Both the position numbers and the translations under genes were made by a program. The notes below the pieces were generated by a model that saw nothing but the letters and a program-made list of their open reading frames with translations, was not told where the DNA came from and made no database searches. Below, piece by piece: positions 17,054-26,929 of a stretch of 64,000 bases of DNA (position 1 is the stretch's first letter; each line of letters opens with the position of its first letter). The DNA comes from Pyropia yezoensis (Eukaryota; Rhodophyta; Bangiophyceae; Bangiales; Bangiaceae), in NCBI GenBank assembly GCA_009829735.1, contig CM020619.1, forward strand, positions 10,840,375 through 10,904,374, in the 5' to 3' direction.

Positions 17054-20000
17054 CTACCATCCCTCTCCAGTATGTGTAGGCAACACAGGGTCTGACCGCG
17101 GCCGACGGCTTCCCTTGGGCCCCTCCCGCCAGGGCCACAGGCCTGGGATGTATCCCTTCCCCCCACGGTAGCGAGCGCACCACCTACGGATAGCAGTGAG
17201 GTAAGAGCGCTTCCGGTGACGCTGCCACGACTTGGCCACGCCCCCCCCAAAGTGGGCCTCAAAGGAGCTCGGGTCAAGCACAAGCTCCCCTCCCGCCGTC
17301 AGCAGCGCTTGCTGGCCAACATGACTCAGGCCCAGGCCCTTGGGAAGGCCGCACACGATATCACCTGCAACGGCCACGCGCCAGTGATACGACACAGCCG
17401 AGTTGTAGGCGGCAGCCCACGCCAGGTTTCCCGCCTTAGGGCACCCAAACGTGGCCACAGCCACACGGCCACGCGTCACCCCGCCGCGAGAAAGCCCAGT
17501 GCCACCGCCACCGGGCGGTGGGGAGGTGCGCAGGTCGTAGGCGGCAAGGCCCGCGAGTGCGCCGCCCAGGCTGTGCCCGGTGAAGAAGACGTCCTTGGAA
17601 GGGTACAATTCAAGGTGAGCGTGTAGTGTTGTCATGAGCTGCTCCCGCACGCTGCCATAGGCATGTGCAAAGCCCGTGTGGAGGCGGGCACGCGCCAGTG
17701 GCGTCGGCCGGCGACCCGACAACGCCCGTGCCTGAGCTTGAATGTCCGCAGTGAATAGCCGACCGCTCCGCAGCGTGCTGGTCGGCTCTGCAGTCTGCGC
17801 CGCTGCCGACGGCCTCGGCGTGGCCCCTCCAGATGGCCCTGAAGCGCCATCACCTCCTCCACGGGAAGGCGGGAACAGCGAAGTAGCTGGGAGCTGCCCA
17901 ACCGCGAGATTGGTCTTAACGTTGAGTGCCGACGTGGTACCTCGAAAGGTCACCACCACGCGGTTGGCCGACGACAGCACTAGCGCCATTGTGTCCGTTT
18001 CTGCGCTGGTAATCTCGGCCAACACGACGAATCCATCGGCCTTGAGCTGCGCGTCGGCATCAAAAGGGTGGGAGTTGCGCCGGTACGAGTATGCCAACCA
18101 CGAAAAGTTGAAGAGCGCCACGTGCCGCTCCATAACAAACGTCCATGGGTGGAGGAAGCTGACGGGGTTGGCCACCGCTGGTTCCTGCGACATGTAGGCA
18201 AACGGGGCAGGTGCGCAGGTGCAGGGCGGGGAGGGACGGGCGCGGCCGCGAGCACCAAAAGGCCGCACATGTGGCACTCCAGGGGAGGAAGGTGCAAGTT
18301 GGACGAGGGGAGGGGGTCGTGGCGATGAAAACGTCGCTGCACGCGGCTCGTTTGCTCCGTCCCCATCAACATGATTGCCGTCGGAACTAAGAGCGCCGAC
18401 GGCATCGTCCGGAACAGTGTAGTCGCACACAGCAAAGTCCACACCGTCCCCACAGTCCACCTTGTCAACACCACAGGCGTCGTCCGCCAGCCGTGCGAAG
18501 CAGTCAGGGGCGCCGCAGTGACGGGGAGCGCCCTCCCACCACCCCCAGAGGCCTCGACTATCCGCTGGAAGGTTCACGTACGCCTCAACAGTGACGTACC
18601 AGACAACCGATAAGAAGAGGTAGCTCTGGTCCCGGTTGTACGCGCCCGTCTCCTGATACTTTTCGTAACATAGCACCGCTGGCCTTAGCGACAGGCCGAT
18701 AAAAAAAATAATGTAGAGCGCGAGGTAGGACAGCCGGTGCAGCAAGTTGTGAAAGACGAAGAAGCGGAAGCCGACGCGCTTCGTGCGGAACTCCATCGGG
18801 TCCTGCGCGGCGAGGAAACGGTGGGTACGCACGAAGTCAGACGCGATCACCGCCACAAGCACCGCCTCAACGGCCGTCATGACGCCGATCATCACACCGT
18901 GGCCGAGCGGCACCTCACCCACTTTCACGTAGAGCATCGCAGAGAGCAGGGCCGACACCAGAGGCAGGTGTGTCATGATAAGGCCCAAGCGCAAAGCCAG
19001 TCCCAGCTTAAACACGTAGATGGTAGCAAGGATGCCGGCGCGCATAGCCGCGTACACAGGGTGACGACCCTGCCGCCGGTACTGCACGCAGCAACTCCAC
19101 AGGTAGAACAGGTGACAGCAAGTATACGCGCCCGCAATGAGCTCGCCGAGAGTGCCGTTGATAGATGTGAGCACCCCCACGTCTTCTGGCCCGTCATGCA
19201 AGCGCTCTAGGATCAAGCGGAGGAGGAAGGGAGGGCAAAACGCGACTGCCGTACACGCCAGAAGGGTGATGACCCACAGCTGCTCCTTTGTTCGCCGCGC
19301 CGCGCCAAGCCGCAAGATGCGCACACCAAACATGACCGTCAGCGCGGCGGTCCACGCGGTGGTAACGGAGAGTACAACAATCCATAGCAGGTTCTGCCAC
19401 TGCAGGGCGCCGTTGGTGGAGACGGCCAGCGGCACCGGCGGCGTGCCGTCGGGCGCAAACTCCGATTCAATCAGCCCGTGGTGAGCCGCCACGAGGACCG
19501 CCGCGCACAAGACCACCGACACGGCCACGCCACTCCAGACGACGCGGATGAGGGTGCGGAGCTGGCCCGCACGGATGACGTCAAGCTTGACCAGCGGGGG
19601 GGGGGGCGCAAACACTACCACCTCTGGCTCGGGGCCACGACTGCCGCCGCCACCACGACTGCCACCACCACCGCCACGCCCGCCGCTGCGCCCGCCGCCA
19701 CCATCCCCGCCACCACCAGTGGTGGCCGCCGTCGCCGTCGAGCTGCCCCACCCACTCCACGCGCCACCGCGGAAACGATCGTTGATGTCCCCCTCGCTGA
19801 AGCTGCTCCCTTCCGAGTAGGGCCCGTCTGCAGCGGCCGACGAGACACCGGCCGACGACGACTGTGCAGTTCGCCAGCTGCTCGAGCGCGTCAGCGCTCG
19901 AGAGTACCATGGCTGCCTGTCGCGAACGCCGCCACCGCCACCACCGCCGCCGTCATCACCGCCGTCGTCGCCGCCGTCGCCACCCCCAACAGGGCCTGCA

Positions 20001-20092
20001 AGCCACCGCGGCCGCCGCGGAATAGACCGGGAAGACCCTGGGGGAGGAGGAGACGGCGGCGGCAGCGGTGGCATCCCCTCTGGGGACGCCAT
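17054..20092 (-). CDS. Multi-span membrane class 3 lipase (diacylglycerol-lipase-like)
   Basis: 1012 residues from MASPEGMPPLPPP; the frame extends upstream but that part looks like UTR. Residues 1-170 are low complexity (Pro, Gly, Ser). About eight hydrophobic segments follow at roughly 178-505, for example VAVSVVLCAAVLVAAHHGL, NLLWIVVLSVTTAW, LWVITLLACTAVAF and LYIIFFIGLSL. The C-terminal third is an alpha/beta-hydrolase of the lipase class 3 fold: VVVTFRGTTS, HTGFAHAYGSVREQL, the nucleophile elbow GHSLGGALAG (Ser near 840), TFGCPKAGN, AGDIVCGLP (probable Asp) and LSHVG (probable His). Membrane segments followed by this lipase recall eukaryotic DAG lipases, which release a fatty acid from diacylglycerol, though animal DAGLs have four spans. 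Substrate and membrane are not shown by the sequence. Confidence 0.85.
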   Translation of the reverse strand: MASPEGMPPLPPPSPPPPGSSRSIPRRPRWLAGPVGGGDGGDDGGDDGGGGGGGGVRDRQPWYSRALTRSSSWRTAQSSSAGVSSAAADGPYSEGSSFSEGDINDRFRGGAWSGWGSSTATAATTGGGGDGGGGRSGGRGGGGGSRGGGGSRGPEPEVVVFAPPPPLVKLDVIRAGQLRTLIRVVWSGVAVSVVLCAAVLVAAHHGLIESEFAPDGTPPVPLAVSTNGALQWQNLLWIVVLSVTTAWTAALTVMFGVRILRLGAARRTKEQLWVITLLACTAVAFCPPFLLRLILERLHDGPEDVGVLTSINGTLGELIAGAYTCCHLFYLWSCCVQYRRQGRHPVYAAMRAGILATIYVFKLGLALRLGLIMTHLPLVSALLSAMLYVKVGEVPLGHGVMIGVMTAVEAVLVAVIASDFVRTHRFLAAQDPMEFRTKRVGFRFFVFHNLLHRLSYLALYIIFFIGLSLRPAVLCYEKYQETGAYNRDQSYLFLSVVWYVTVEAYVNLPADSRGLWGWWEGAPRHCGAPDCFARLADDACGVDKVDCGDGVDFAVCDYTVPDDAVGALSSDGNHVDGDGANEPRAATFSSPRPPPLVQLAPSSPGVPHVRPFGARGRARPSPPCTCAPAPFAYMSQEPAVANPVSFLHPWTFVMERHVALFNFSWLAYSYRRNSHPFDADAQLKADGFVVLAEITSAETDTMALVLSSANRVVVTFRGTTSALNVKTNLAVGQLPATSLFPPSRGGGDGASGPSGGATPRPSAAAQTAEPTSTLRSGRLFTADIQAQARALSGRRPTPLARARLHTGFAHAYGSVREQLMTTLHAHLELYPSKDVFFTGHSLGGALAGLAAYDLRTSPPPGGGGTGLSRGGVTRGRVAVATFGCPKAGNLAWAAAYNSAVSYHWRVAVAGDIVCGLPKGLGLSHVGQQALLTAGGELVLDPSSFEAHFGGGVAKSWQRHRKRSYLTAIRRWCARYRGGKGYIPGLWPWREGPKGSRRPRSDPVLPTHTGEGW

Positions 20093-22957
20093 CGCCGCGG
20101 GGGTGCCACGGCGGAGTCTCGTGGGCAAAAACACGGCTGTGGGCGGGTCGCAGGCGGCGTCGGGTGGAGGGGGGGCAAAGGCCGCGAGGAGTGCAAGGGA
20201 GGGGGAGGAGGTAGTGCGGGGTAGAGCCAGGGGGAGAGGCGGGAACGCACGACGGTTGTCGGAGGTAGATGCGCAGCGGGTCCCGACCCGCGGTGCTCGG
20301 GGATCGGGTCGAGCGGGGCGTCCGCGTGGTAGGGTGATTAACGGACGGCCGGCACCAACGTTGGCAAGCCCCGCTCGTGGGGCTGTGTGCCTGTGGGGGT
20401 GGGTGCCGCCACGGCCACCCGCGAGTGCGCGTGCAGTGCTGCGTTCCAACGATGGTTTGCTTGTCAAGACCCCCCCGTGCGCCCTGTCGGACGACCCCCG
20501 TGGGAGTGGAAGATTCTTGGGGGTCGAGGGGGGAATGAACATGCGTACGTAGTCTACTGTACAGCGGCGGCAGGCGCGCTACCTGAGGGTAGGGGGAGAA
20601 GGCGGCTCGCCTTCCAGAGTGTGGTCAGGAGGGGCGGGCCACGGAGGCCAGCTGCGACCGTGTCCGTGCACGACGCGCGGCACGGGGGCGGGCTGTTGGA
20701 CGCGCGCGCCTCCCCGTGGCGTCTACGCAGCGCACGGCAGCCGGCAGCCGGGGCCCCGCCGGGGTGGGGTGGTGTCCCGGCGTCCCCTCACCTCCCGTGA
20801 CAATTTTGGTGGTGGCAAGCGACGAAGGTGGAGAGAAGCAACAGCACATCCGCATCCTGCAAGAGCGAAAGGGGGATCAAGGGGCATTGCCCATTGCCCG
20901 AAGGGGCGTTAGAGAGGCCGACGCCGTGGCGTCGGCCCCCCCCCCCTCAAGCTCTCTCTCCTCCGACTGACGAGGCGTTTTCTGTTCGCCGGGCGGGTGA
21001 AACCCGGCAGCACGGGAGCGCCAACTTGCCTTGAAGGCGAAGGTGGATGCCCCCGTCCCTTTATCCGGGTCCAGCGCGGGTAGAAAGCCACGGTCGGTGG
21101 TGGGCCGTGCAGCTCGGGCGGGGCTTGCGGCTGCCACCTGGATGTCAGCAAACACGGTGAGGTCCTTGCGGCGGCCCGTCCCCCCTCACTGGCCATCTCA
21201 TGACCCATCACCATGATCAGGAGCGCGTACGTAGGGTCCACAACGGCCGCTGCAAAGCCTTTAATGAAACGGAGCATCCTGATGAGGACCCATGGTGGAT
21301 TTGTGGATCATGGGCTGTGGGCGCAGCGCGCTAGCGATGGGGAGATCCCCGCGGGATTCTCTGGGGGTGGTCGGCAGTCACTCTGGCGCAGCCACTTCAG
21401 AGGCCCAGTAGGCGGAGCGCGCTCCCCTGCCAGTGGGCCATCGGGCCACAGACTTGGCTCGGCACCCGCTCCGGGCCATTGTCAGCCTCGTCAACGGGGC
21501 GGCTCCGCACACCTGGTCGGCGGCACACCGGGAAAGCCAACTTGGCTTTCTTGGAAACGGCCTCGAAACAGACCGCCTTTGCAAGCACAGGCGCGAACAT
21601 CATGAGGCGGGGCACACGAGGCGCCCAGCTTCAAGTCGCCCACTTGTCAAGACCGCGCGGCGGCTACGGCCTCTGAGGGTCCTGGTCACTGTGGCCAAAG
21701 GGCCCGACGCAGGCGCGGCCCGGACCTGGGTGGAACCCCCTGGGACCACCTGCTGGGCTGCACCCGGATCAGCCGGTCGGCAGCCGGGGGTGCGCTCAGC
21801 CCCAGCCACACGGTCAACGTTCCACCCCCGCCGAGCGGCTGGGTCGCAACGTACCGCGGCCGACGACGCGGTGGCATCAGGTATCGGTGGGGGATCACTT
21901 GGTCCGTTTTCTGCACCCAGCCACTGCTCTTCCGTCCCCGCCCCGCGCGACGGTCCTGGGCGGCATGGTTCTCTGGTCACCCCTTAGAGACGCCGACACT
22001 GGCTTGGTTTTCCCGTCTGACCGACCACCCGCCGTGGGTGCTGCAGGCGGCACAAACTCCCTGTCAAACATCCAACAGACGGCGCAGCCGAGAGGGGTGA
22101 CCTGAACTCTAGGCCGCAAGGGTGTGCCTTGCGTTGTCTACGTCGTTGTTTTCTTACTGTGGGCATTCTGCATCCCACTGGCAACAGTCGCGATACCTAT
22201 GTATGTGTACAGTGCACACATACAGTTATGTGTACAGTGCACACATACAGTGTGTATGTACCGAATCAACAGTATGTACTGTACAGTACAAACATGCTAC
22301 CTCAAGGAAACGTGTGCCACCGACCTTGCGAACGCGTGGGTGCGACGGGCGTGGCAAGCACGCACTGCTTATTGGGCGGTCACTCCCGTCGGTTGTCACC
22401 CACAGCGGCGACGAGCCGCCGACGGCCACGCGCCGTCCACACGAACCCCGCACCCCAACCCCTGTGGCTGACACGGGGGCCCCGCCCTCCCGTTTAGTGC
22501 TGTCCCGACCACGGCTGCGGCGAGAACCCCCCCGCCGGCGAAGCGCCTGCTGCCTCGGGCGCGGCAGCTTGGGAGTCTCAGCCGCTGCCATGCCAGCCAC
22601 GCCGCGGCCACGACAGCGGTGGGGTGTCTCGGCGGGGTGTCTCGGCCACGCGGGGCCACCAGCCTTCAGCGGCGACGGCAGCTCGCTTGTCTTGTGGCGC
22701 CGGCCAGGTTGTGCGCAGCCGCCCCAACACCGCGTCGGCGCATCCACTGCGGCGGTCGACACCCGTGGAAGCGCCGCTTCGTTGGGGTGGTGGGGGGAGC
22801 GGCCGCCCCCCATCCCGCGCACGGCCGCATCGCCCTCCCGGCCAAAACCGCCAGGCTTGCCCGTTTCCCACCCGCTGCCACCGCCGGCGCGTCTGCGCGA
22901 AGGGGACCGCCCCCCCCCCCGCCACGATCCTACCACCTTGACCAGGAAAAGGGATCA
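20093..22957. other. Intergenic stretch, no gene seen
   Basis: Holds the lipase 5' leader and the 3' flank of the F-box gene. Open frames on both strands lack motifs and look like by-products of high GC. A short tandem repeat is at 22202-22251. Confidence 0.55.
22202..22251. repeat. Exact 25-bp tandem duplication
   Basis: TATGTGTACAGTGCACACATACAGT without the last bases reads as a near-palindrome (TGTGTACAGTGCACACA); the whole 25-bp unit occurs twice, head to tail, followed by more TGTA/TACA-rich sequence to about 22295. Confidence 0.85.
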
Positions 22958-24172
22958 TCACCCCCCCCCCCCGCCCTCCTGCGTGGCGGCCCACGCCGCG
23001 TCCTCCCGGGCGGCGCGAAGGGCCCCCCCCATGTTCCCCCCCGCGTCGTCGAGGTAGTAGGCCGCCTCCTCCGGGGACACCCCCGCACCACGCGCAAGGA
23101 GGGCCACCGCCCGGCGGCGGGCCGCGGCCGCATCGGCGGCGGCGGCAGCGTCTGCGGCGTCCACATCCACGGCGTTGCCGAGCTGTGGCACCGCGGTAGC
23201 CGAGGAGCCCCGTCGCTCGCGGCCCAGCCGCCCGGCCTCGACAGCAGCCGCGACGGCCGCCACGTCATCGACGGTGGCGCCGCCGGCCTGGCCGTCGCGG
23301 CCGCCTGCAGCGGCCGAGCCGCCGCCGCCGGTGGCCCCACTGGGCGGCGGCGGCGGCGGCGCGGGGACGCGGACGAGAAAATACCGCCTGCGGGCGGCAA
23401 ACCACACCACCTCCACGTGACGCCGGTCACCGCTGCCGCCGCTGCTGCCGCCTCCACCGCCGTCGGCGCCACAGTCGACGCCGTCGACGCTGCAATCGTC
23501 GCTGCCGCCGCCGCCGGTGGCGCCCCCTTGCCAAAGCCGCCGCCCCCCCCCGAGCGTATCAAACGGGTGAGGCACTAGCACCAGCGGCAGGCGGTCGACC
23601 CCCCCCCCGTTGACCGACGCGAGTAGCCCTGGGGAGACGCCCCACCGCAGCGCCACGCCCGCCAGGGTGGACCCTGCGCTTCGGGTAACGGGCTCGTGGG
23701 CGGTGAGGCCCGCCGCGCCCGCGGCGCCGGCCCAGACAAGGAGGCGGGACCATGCGGCGAGCGCAGCGGCCGCCGCAGCAGCTGCACCCCCGTCGCCCTC
23801 CCCACCACCACCACCGCCTCCGCCGCCGCCGCCGCCGCCGCCGCCCCTGCCGCCGCAGCCGTCCCGTCGGCCGCCCCCCCCCCCACCGTCGGTGCGGCCG
23901 GGAGGGGGTGGCACTGCCGGGGACAGGTGCGTCACCGGCCGGCTGGCACGACTGCCGCGGCGGCCACCACCACAGGTGGTCGCGGCGGCCACGTCCACGG
24001 CGTGGACGCCGGCGGCGGCGGCGAGCGCCGCCGGGAGGGCCGCGTCGAGCGCCAGCCGCCGCAGATGCGGGTGCGCCGCGGCGAGCGAAGCAATGGAGAG
24101 GGGGGGGAGGGCGGCCATGACGCACAGCAGCAACGCGTCGGGGAGGTCCAGCAACGCCAGGTGGGGGGACAT
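22958..24172 (-). CDS. F-box, LysM and UBA-like domain protein
   Basis: 404 residues from MSPHLALLDLPDALLLCVMA. Residues 6-47 match an F-box (LPDALLLCVMAALPPLSIAS, then AAAHPHLRRLAL), which would bind SKP1 in an SCF ubiquitin ligase. A poly-Gly stretch (about 95-125) leads to a LysM domain at about 160-205 (VTRSAGSTLAGVALRWGVSP, then LLASVN and LPLVLVP). LysM domains bind GlcNAc-containing glycans in many proteins, but the intracellular F-box/LysM type known in plants has no proven ligand. The C-terminus (about 355-400) looks UBA-like: ALLARGAGVSPEEAAYYLDD followed by GNMGGALRAAREDAAW. The proposed role, substrate receptor of an SCF ligase, is inference. The leader upstream is strongly pyrimidine-rich on the coding strand. 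Confidence 0.75.
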   Translation of the reverse strand: MSPHLALLDLPDALLLCVMAALPPLSIASLAAAHPHLRRLALDAALPAALAAAAGVHAVDVAAATTCGGGRRGSRASRPVTHLSPAVPPPPGRTDGGGGGGRRDGCGGRGGGGGGGGGGGGGGGEGDGGAAAAAAAALAAWSRLLVWAGAAGAAGLTAHEPVTRSAGSTLAGVALRWGVSPGLLASVNGGGVDRLPLVLVPHPFDTLGGGRRLWQGGATGGGGSDDCSVDGVDCGADGGGGGSSGGSGDRRHVEVVWFAARRRYFLVRVPAPPPPPPSGATGGGGSAAAGGRDGQAGGATVDDVAAVAAAVEAGRLGRERRGSSATAVPQLGNAVDVDAADAAAAADAAAARRRAVALLARGAGVSPEEAAYYLDDAGGNMGGALRAAREDAAWAATQEGGGGG

Positions 24173-24561
24173 GACGGGGATTGCGGGTTGGGGAGGAAAG
24201 GGGAGGGAGGGGTGGGGAGCGTGGGCAGGGGAGGAAAGGGGAAGGAGGTGTGGGGAGGGGGGGGGGGGGTGTGCAATGGTCGCCTCGCTGATAGGGGCAA
24301 GCAGGTAAGCACCACAGGTGCGCACGCCGGAAGCCGCAGTGCGACTGCTGTCCCCAGGACTGCCGCCGCTACGGAGGGGTGTGGAAGCACAGTGCGGTGA
24401 TCGCAACGTCACACCCGGTCAAGGGCCGTCATCATGATCTGCCACCCCCCTCTCTGATTGGCCGACGAATATACCATCCTCCCCTCAGGCCCGTTCGCAG
24501 TTGCAATCGGCGTGACGGTATATGCGCGTAACGCCGACCTGATTGGCTGTGCCCGTCCCGA

Positions 24562-24622
24562 CGGTATACCGCAGTATAAACATACGCGGGCGCGCCGCGT
24601 ATGTTTATACCGCGGTATACCG
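24562..24622. repeat. 27-bp-arm hairpin inside the Harbinger remnant
   Basis: Arms 24562-24588 and 24596-24622 are inverted copies with one mismatch (CGGTATACCGCAGTATAAAC plus CATACGCG), separated by 7 bases. It is a near-perfect stem and may be a subterminal structure of the transposon. Confidence 0.85.
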
Positions 24623-24711
24623 CGGTATACACTGCAGACGGCAATACTTGCAGCTACCAAATTGCGATCAGCGATGAAATTCCTTGAGACAACTCTTTGG
24701 CCAGCGTGCTG

Positions 24712-25200
24712 TCATTGAAATTTGTCACTCAAGGGGTGGCACGCGCAGATGCGCCGGGCAGGGGTAGAGTTCACAGCGTCCACAACGTCCCACAAGGCGC
24801 GGTACAAAGTGGCTGGATGCGCTCCAAACGCCGCGCAAATGTCTATGTAGCTACCGCCGCCCAAGTAGCGCAGGGCCATAGCCGCACGAATCTCCGCCGA
24901 GAAGCCTCAACGCGGCAAGCGAGGGCGCAGGACATCGACCAGGCCGTGGAACGTGCTCTCGGACATGCGCACAGCGCGTGGAAAGAGGGCGCCGTAGCGA
25001 GCCCAGACGTGGGAAAAAGGAACAGAAGTGTATTGAAAGGGGTCCGAGAGAATACCACGGCGAGCATGTAGGGCGCCACCTACCGAAGTCACAAACGCAC
25101 TCGCACGCCAGATAGGAGTGGGGTCCATGATGCTGTTCGCCGCGCCGTGGACGGTGGATGGTCTCCGGTGGCATCCGACTTGGGCAGGGCTGGCAAACAC
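24712..25200 (-). pseudogene. PIF/Harbinger transposase remnant (N-terminal half)
   Basis: Read on the minus strand, the frame gives FPRAVRMSESTFHGLVDVLR, then PRLPR, one in-frame TGA (24904-24906), and continues in the same frame as EIRAAMALRYLGGGSYIDIC, then FGAHPATLYRALWDVVDAVN. The pattern of a STF-type helix, then MxLRYLxGGSYxDI and TxYRxLWxVVDAxN, is the N-terminal region of the DDE_Tnp_4/HARBI-type transposases. The frame ends soon after (TGA at 24712-24714) without any of the DDE catalytic motifs. Confidence 0.75.
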
Positions 25201-25382
25201 CCCGCTCTTCTTCTAGTCACACTCATTTGTGTCTGTCAATCTCAAGGAATCTGGAGAATGTGTAGAATACTTATGTACATGGTATAACGTATACAGCGAC
25301 CCTGTCTAGTTTCTTTCGCAGCTTTTATACCGTTTATACCGTCGTCACACGTGACGGTACGCGAACTGCGAACGGGCCTCAG

Positions 25383-26100
25383 CGCTATCCCAGAGGGGTG
25401 TATACTTTTTATATATGTCTTCTCGTTGCATCGGAGGATTCTCGTACACCTTCCCGCATGGTTTCGCATGGACTATATAAATGCACCTTTTATTTCTCTG
25501 TACTTCAGTGTTTTCTTCTGTGTCGCTTCACGACCCCTTCTGTCCACAGGGTTGCGTCGTTACACCCGAATCACTCCACCGTTCGGCGAATACGGTGTAG
25601 TTCGGGCTTCCGAATCCGAACGCGGTTTCGGATAGACTTACACACAAATTAATACGTTTCCAAGAACTTTACGGACAAAAACCGACCAAGAGCTGGGAGA
25701 TGGCTCCCCACTGGCTCCGTACTGTACAACCCTTGCTCGGGAGCTCTCAAGAGACAGAGGCGGAGCTGTCTTCTAATGCGGTGAGCGAGAATGCACTATT
25801 GAGGAGGGCTGCAACCAGCTCACTGGTTGCCGCCGCGCGGCGCCGCCCTACGATGACTGACCCGAGGCACCTTAACAACGTGTCCCACGCTCGTTGATCT
25901 GGCGGCTCTGACAGATCCTCGAAACGGTTTGGCAGTGCATCAGATGCTGTCGCCGTGCTGCTGGTGCATGAGCTCTCCCCCCTCCACAGCCTCGCACCTT
26001 TCAAGAGCGCACTTCCCTGCGCGGAGCCTGATGCTTGTTCACGGCCGTGAGCGCGGACACCTCACCACTCATTGCAAGACCAGTCATGGCCCTTCCGTCA
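25383..26100. other. Intergenic, less GC-rich; no gene seen
   Basis: No protein family recognised on either strand. A CGAATACGGTG string near 25590 recurs inverted near 26190, and CCGAATCCGAA occurs near both, which suggests old repeat DNA. Confidence 0.4.
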
Positions 26101-26110
26101 AGTACGCTTA

Positions 26111-26790
26111 CACGTGGGCAATTGGTCGCCACGTGTTCTCATTGCATGTGTCGTTCGGGTGGAACGCTTCCAGAGTTCGGGCGAATCCACCGTATTCGCG
26201 AATCCGAATCCGAAGCCGAATCGACCCCCCACCAACCCTGTCTGTCCAGGAGAAACCGGTATGTACGTACTGTACACATGTCCGCGAAAAACCCCTCTTG
26301 CTATGTAGGTGTGACTTGGGGGCTACTGTCTGGATGAGCCTGCCAATTCCAGCGTCCGGTTTTCCTGTGCTCGGCGGTGTCGCCATCATGACTTCCTGTA
26401 CAAGGACCTCTGCAGAGGTCAGACACATGACAAGGCCGATAGGATAGGGGGTACCATGGGTGCCTCCATCACTGATGGAGGTCAGTAGTCAGATCAGACA
26501 GCTTCGGTGTCCGCCCTGAGCGTATTCACGGCCACTACTTCTGCACGTACGTATGAGCCCCTGGATAATAGTTACATACGTATATCCATAGTCTCACGAC
26601 AGCACGTTCGACCGGACACGACGCCGAGGACTGGTCTGGGCCGCCCCCTTCAGGCGACCCCTCTCCTTTTCGCGCATCCCGAGAGCTTGTTCGACGCCTC
26701 AATGGGTGCACCGGCTGCGCCCTTCCGCCACTCTCTCATCTCAACCGCGTCGCGCTCTTACGCACGTTTGTACGTACATACTAGTACGTG
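26111..26790 (+). promoter_or_regulatory. Cluster of ACGT-core motifs upstream of the bZIP-like gene
   Basis: Two CACGTG G-boxes lie at 26111-26116 and 26130-26135, and three TACGTA A-boxes at 26548-26553, 26577-26582 and 26771-26776, with further ACGT cores beside them (for example TACGTG at 26785-26790). These are the classic target cores of bZIP proteins in plants. They precede a gene whose product has a bZIP-like basic region. Function as regulatory sites is inference. Confidence 0.4.
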
Positions 26791-26929
26791 GATAGTCACC
26801 GCCTCCCGCACGTTTTGTATCCGTCTGCGTCTCCCGCCACAGCCCGGCTGCCTCGGAGCCACCGTTACAAAGTCCCTGAGCACCCCCCCCCCCCACCCCG
26901 GCCCCTTCGCAGCTCCATCGCCGGTCTTG

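Larger units (their letters stand above)
24484..25382 (-). mobile_element. Decayed PIF/Harbinger DNA transposon
   Basis: Bases 24484-24502 (CTCAGGCCCGTTCGCAGTT) and 25364-25382 are inverted copies with one mismatch and flank a transposase remnant. Near both ends GTATACCG and GTTTATACC(G) motifs recur. The ends may extend further out; target duplications could not be fixed. Only about 900 bp remain, so most of the transposase has been lost. Confidence 0.65.
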
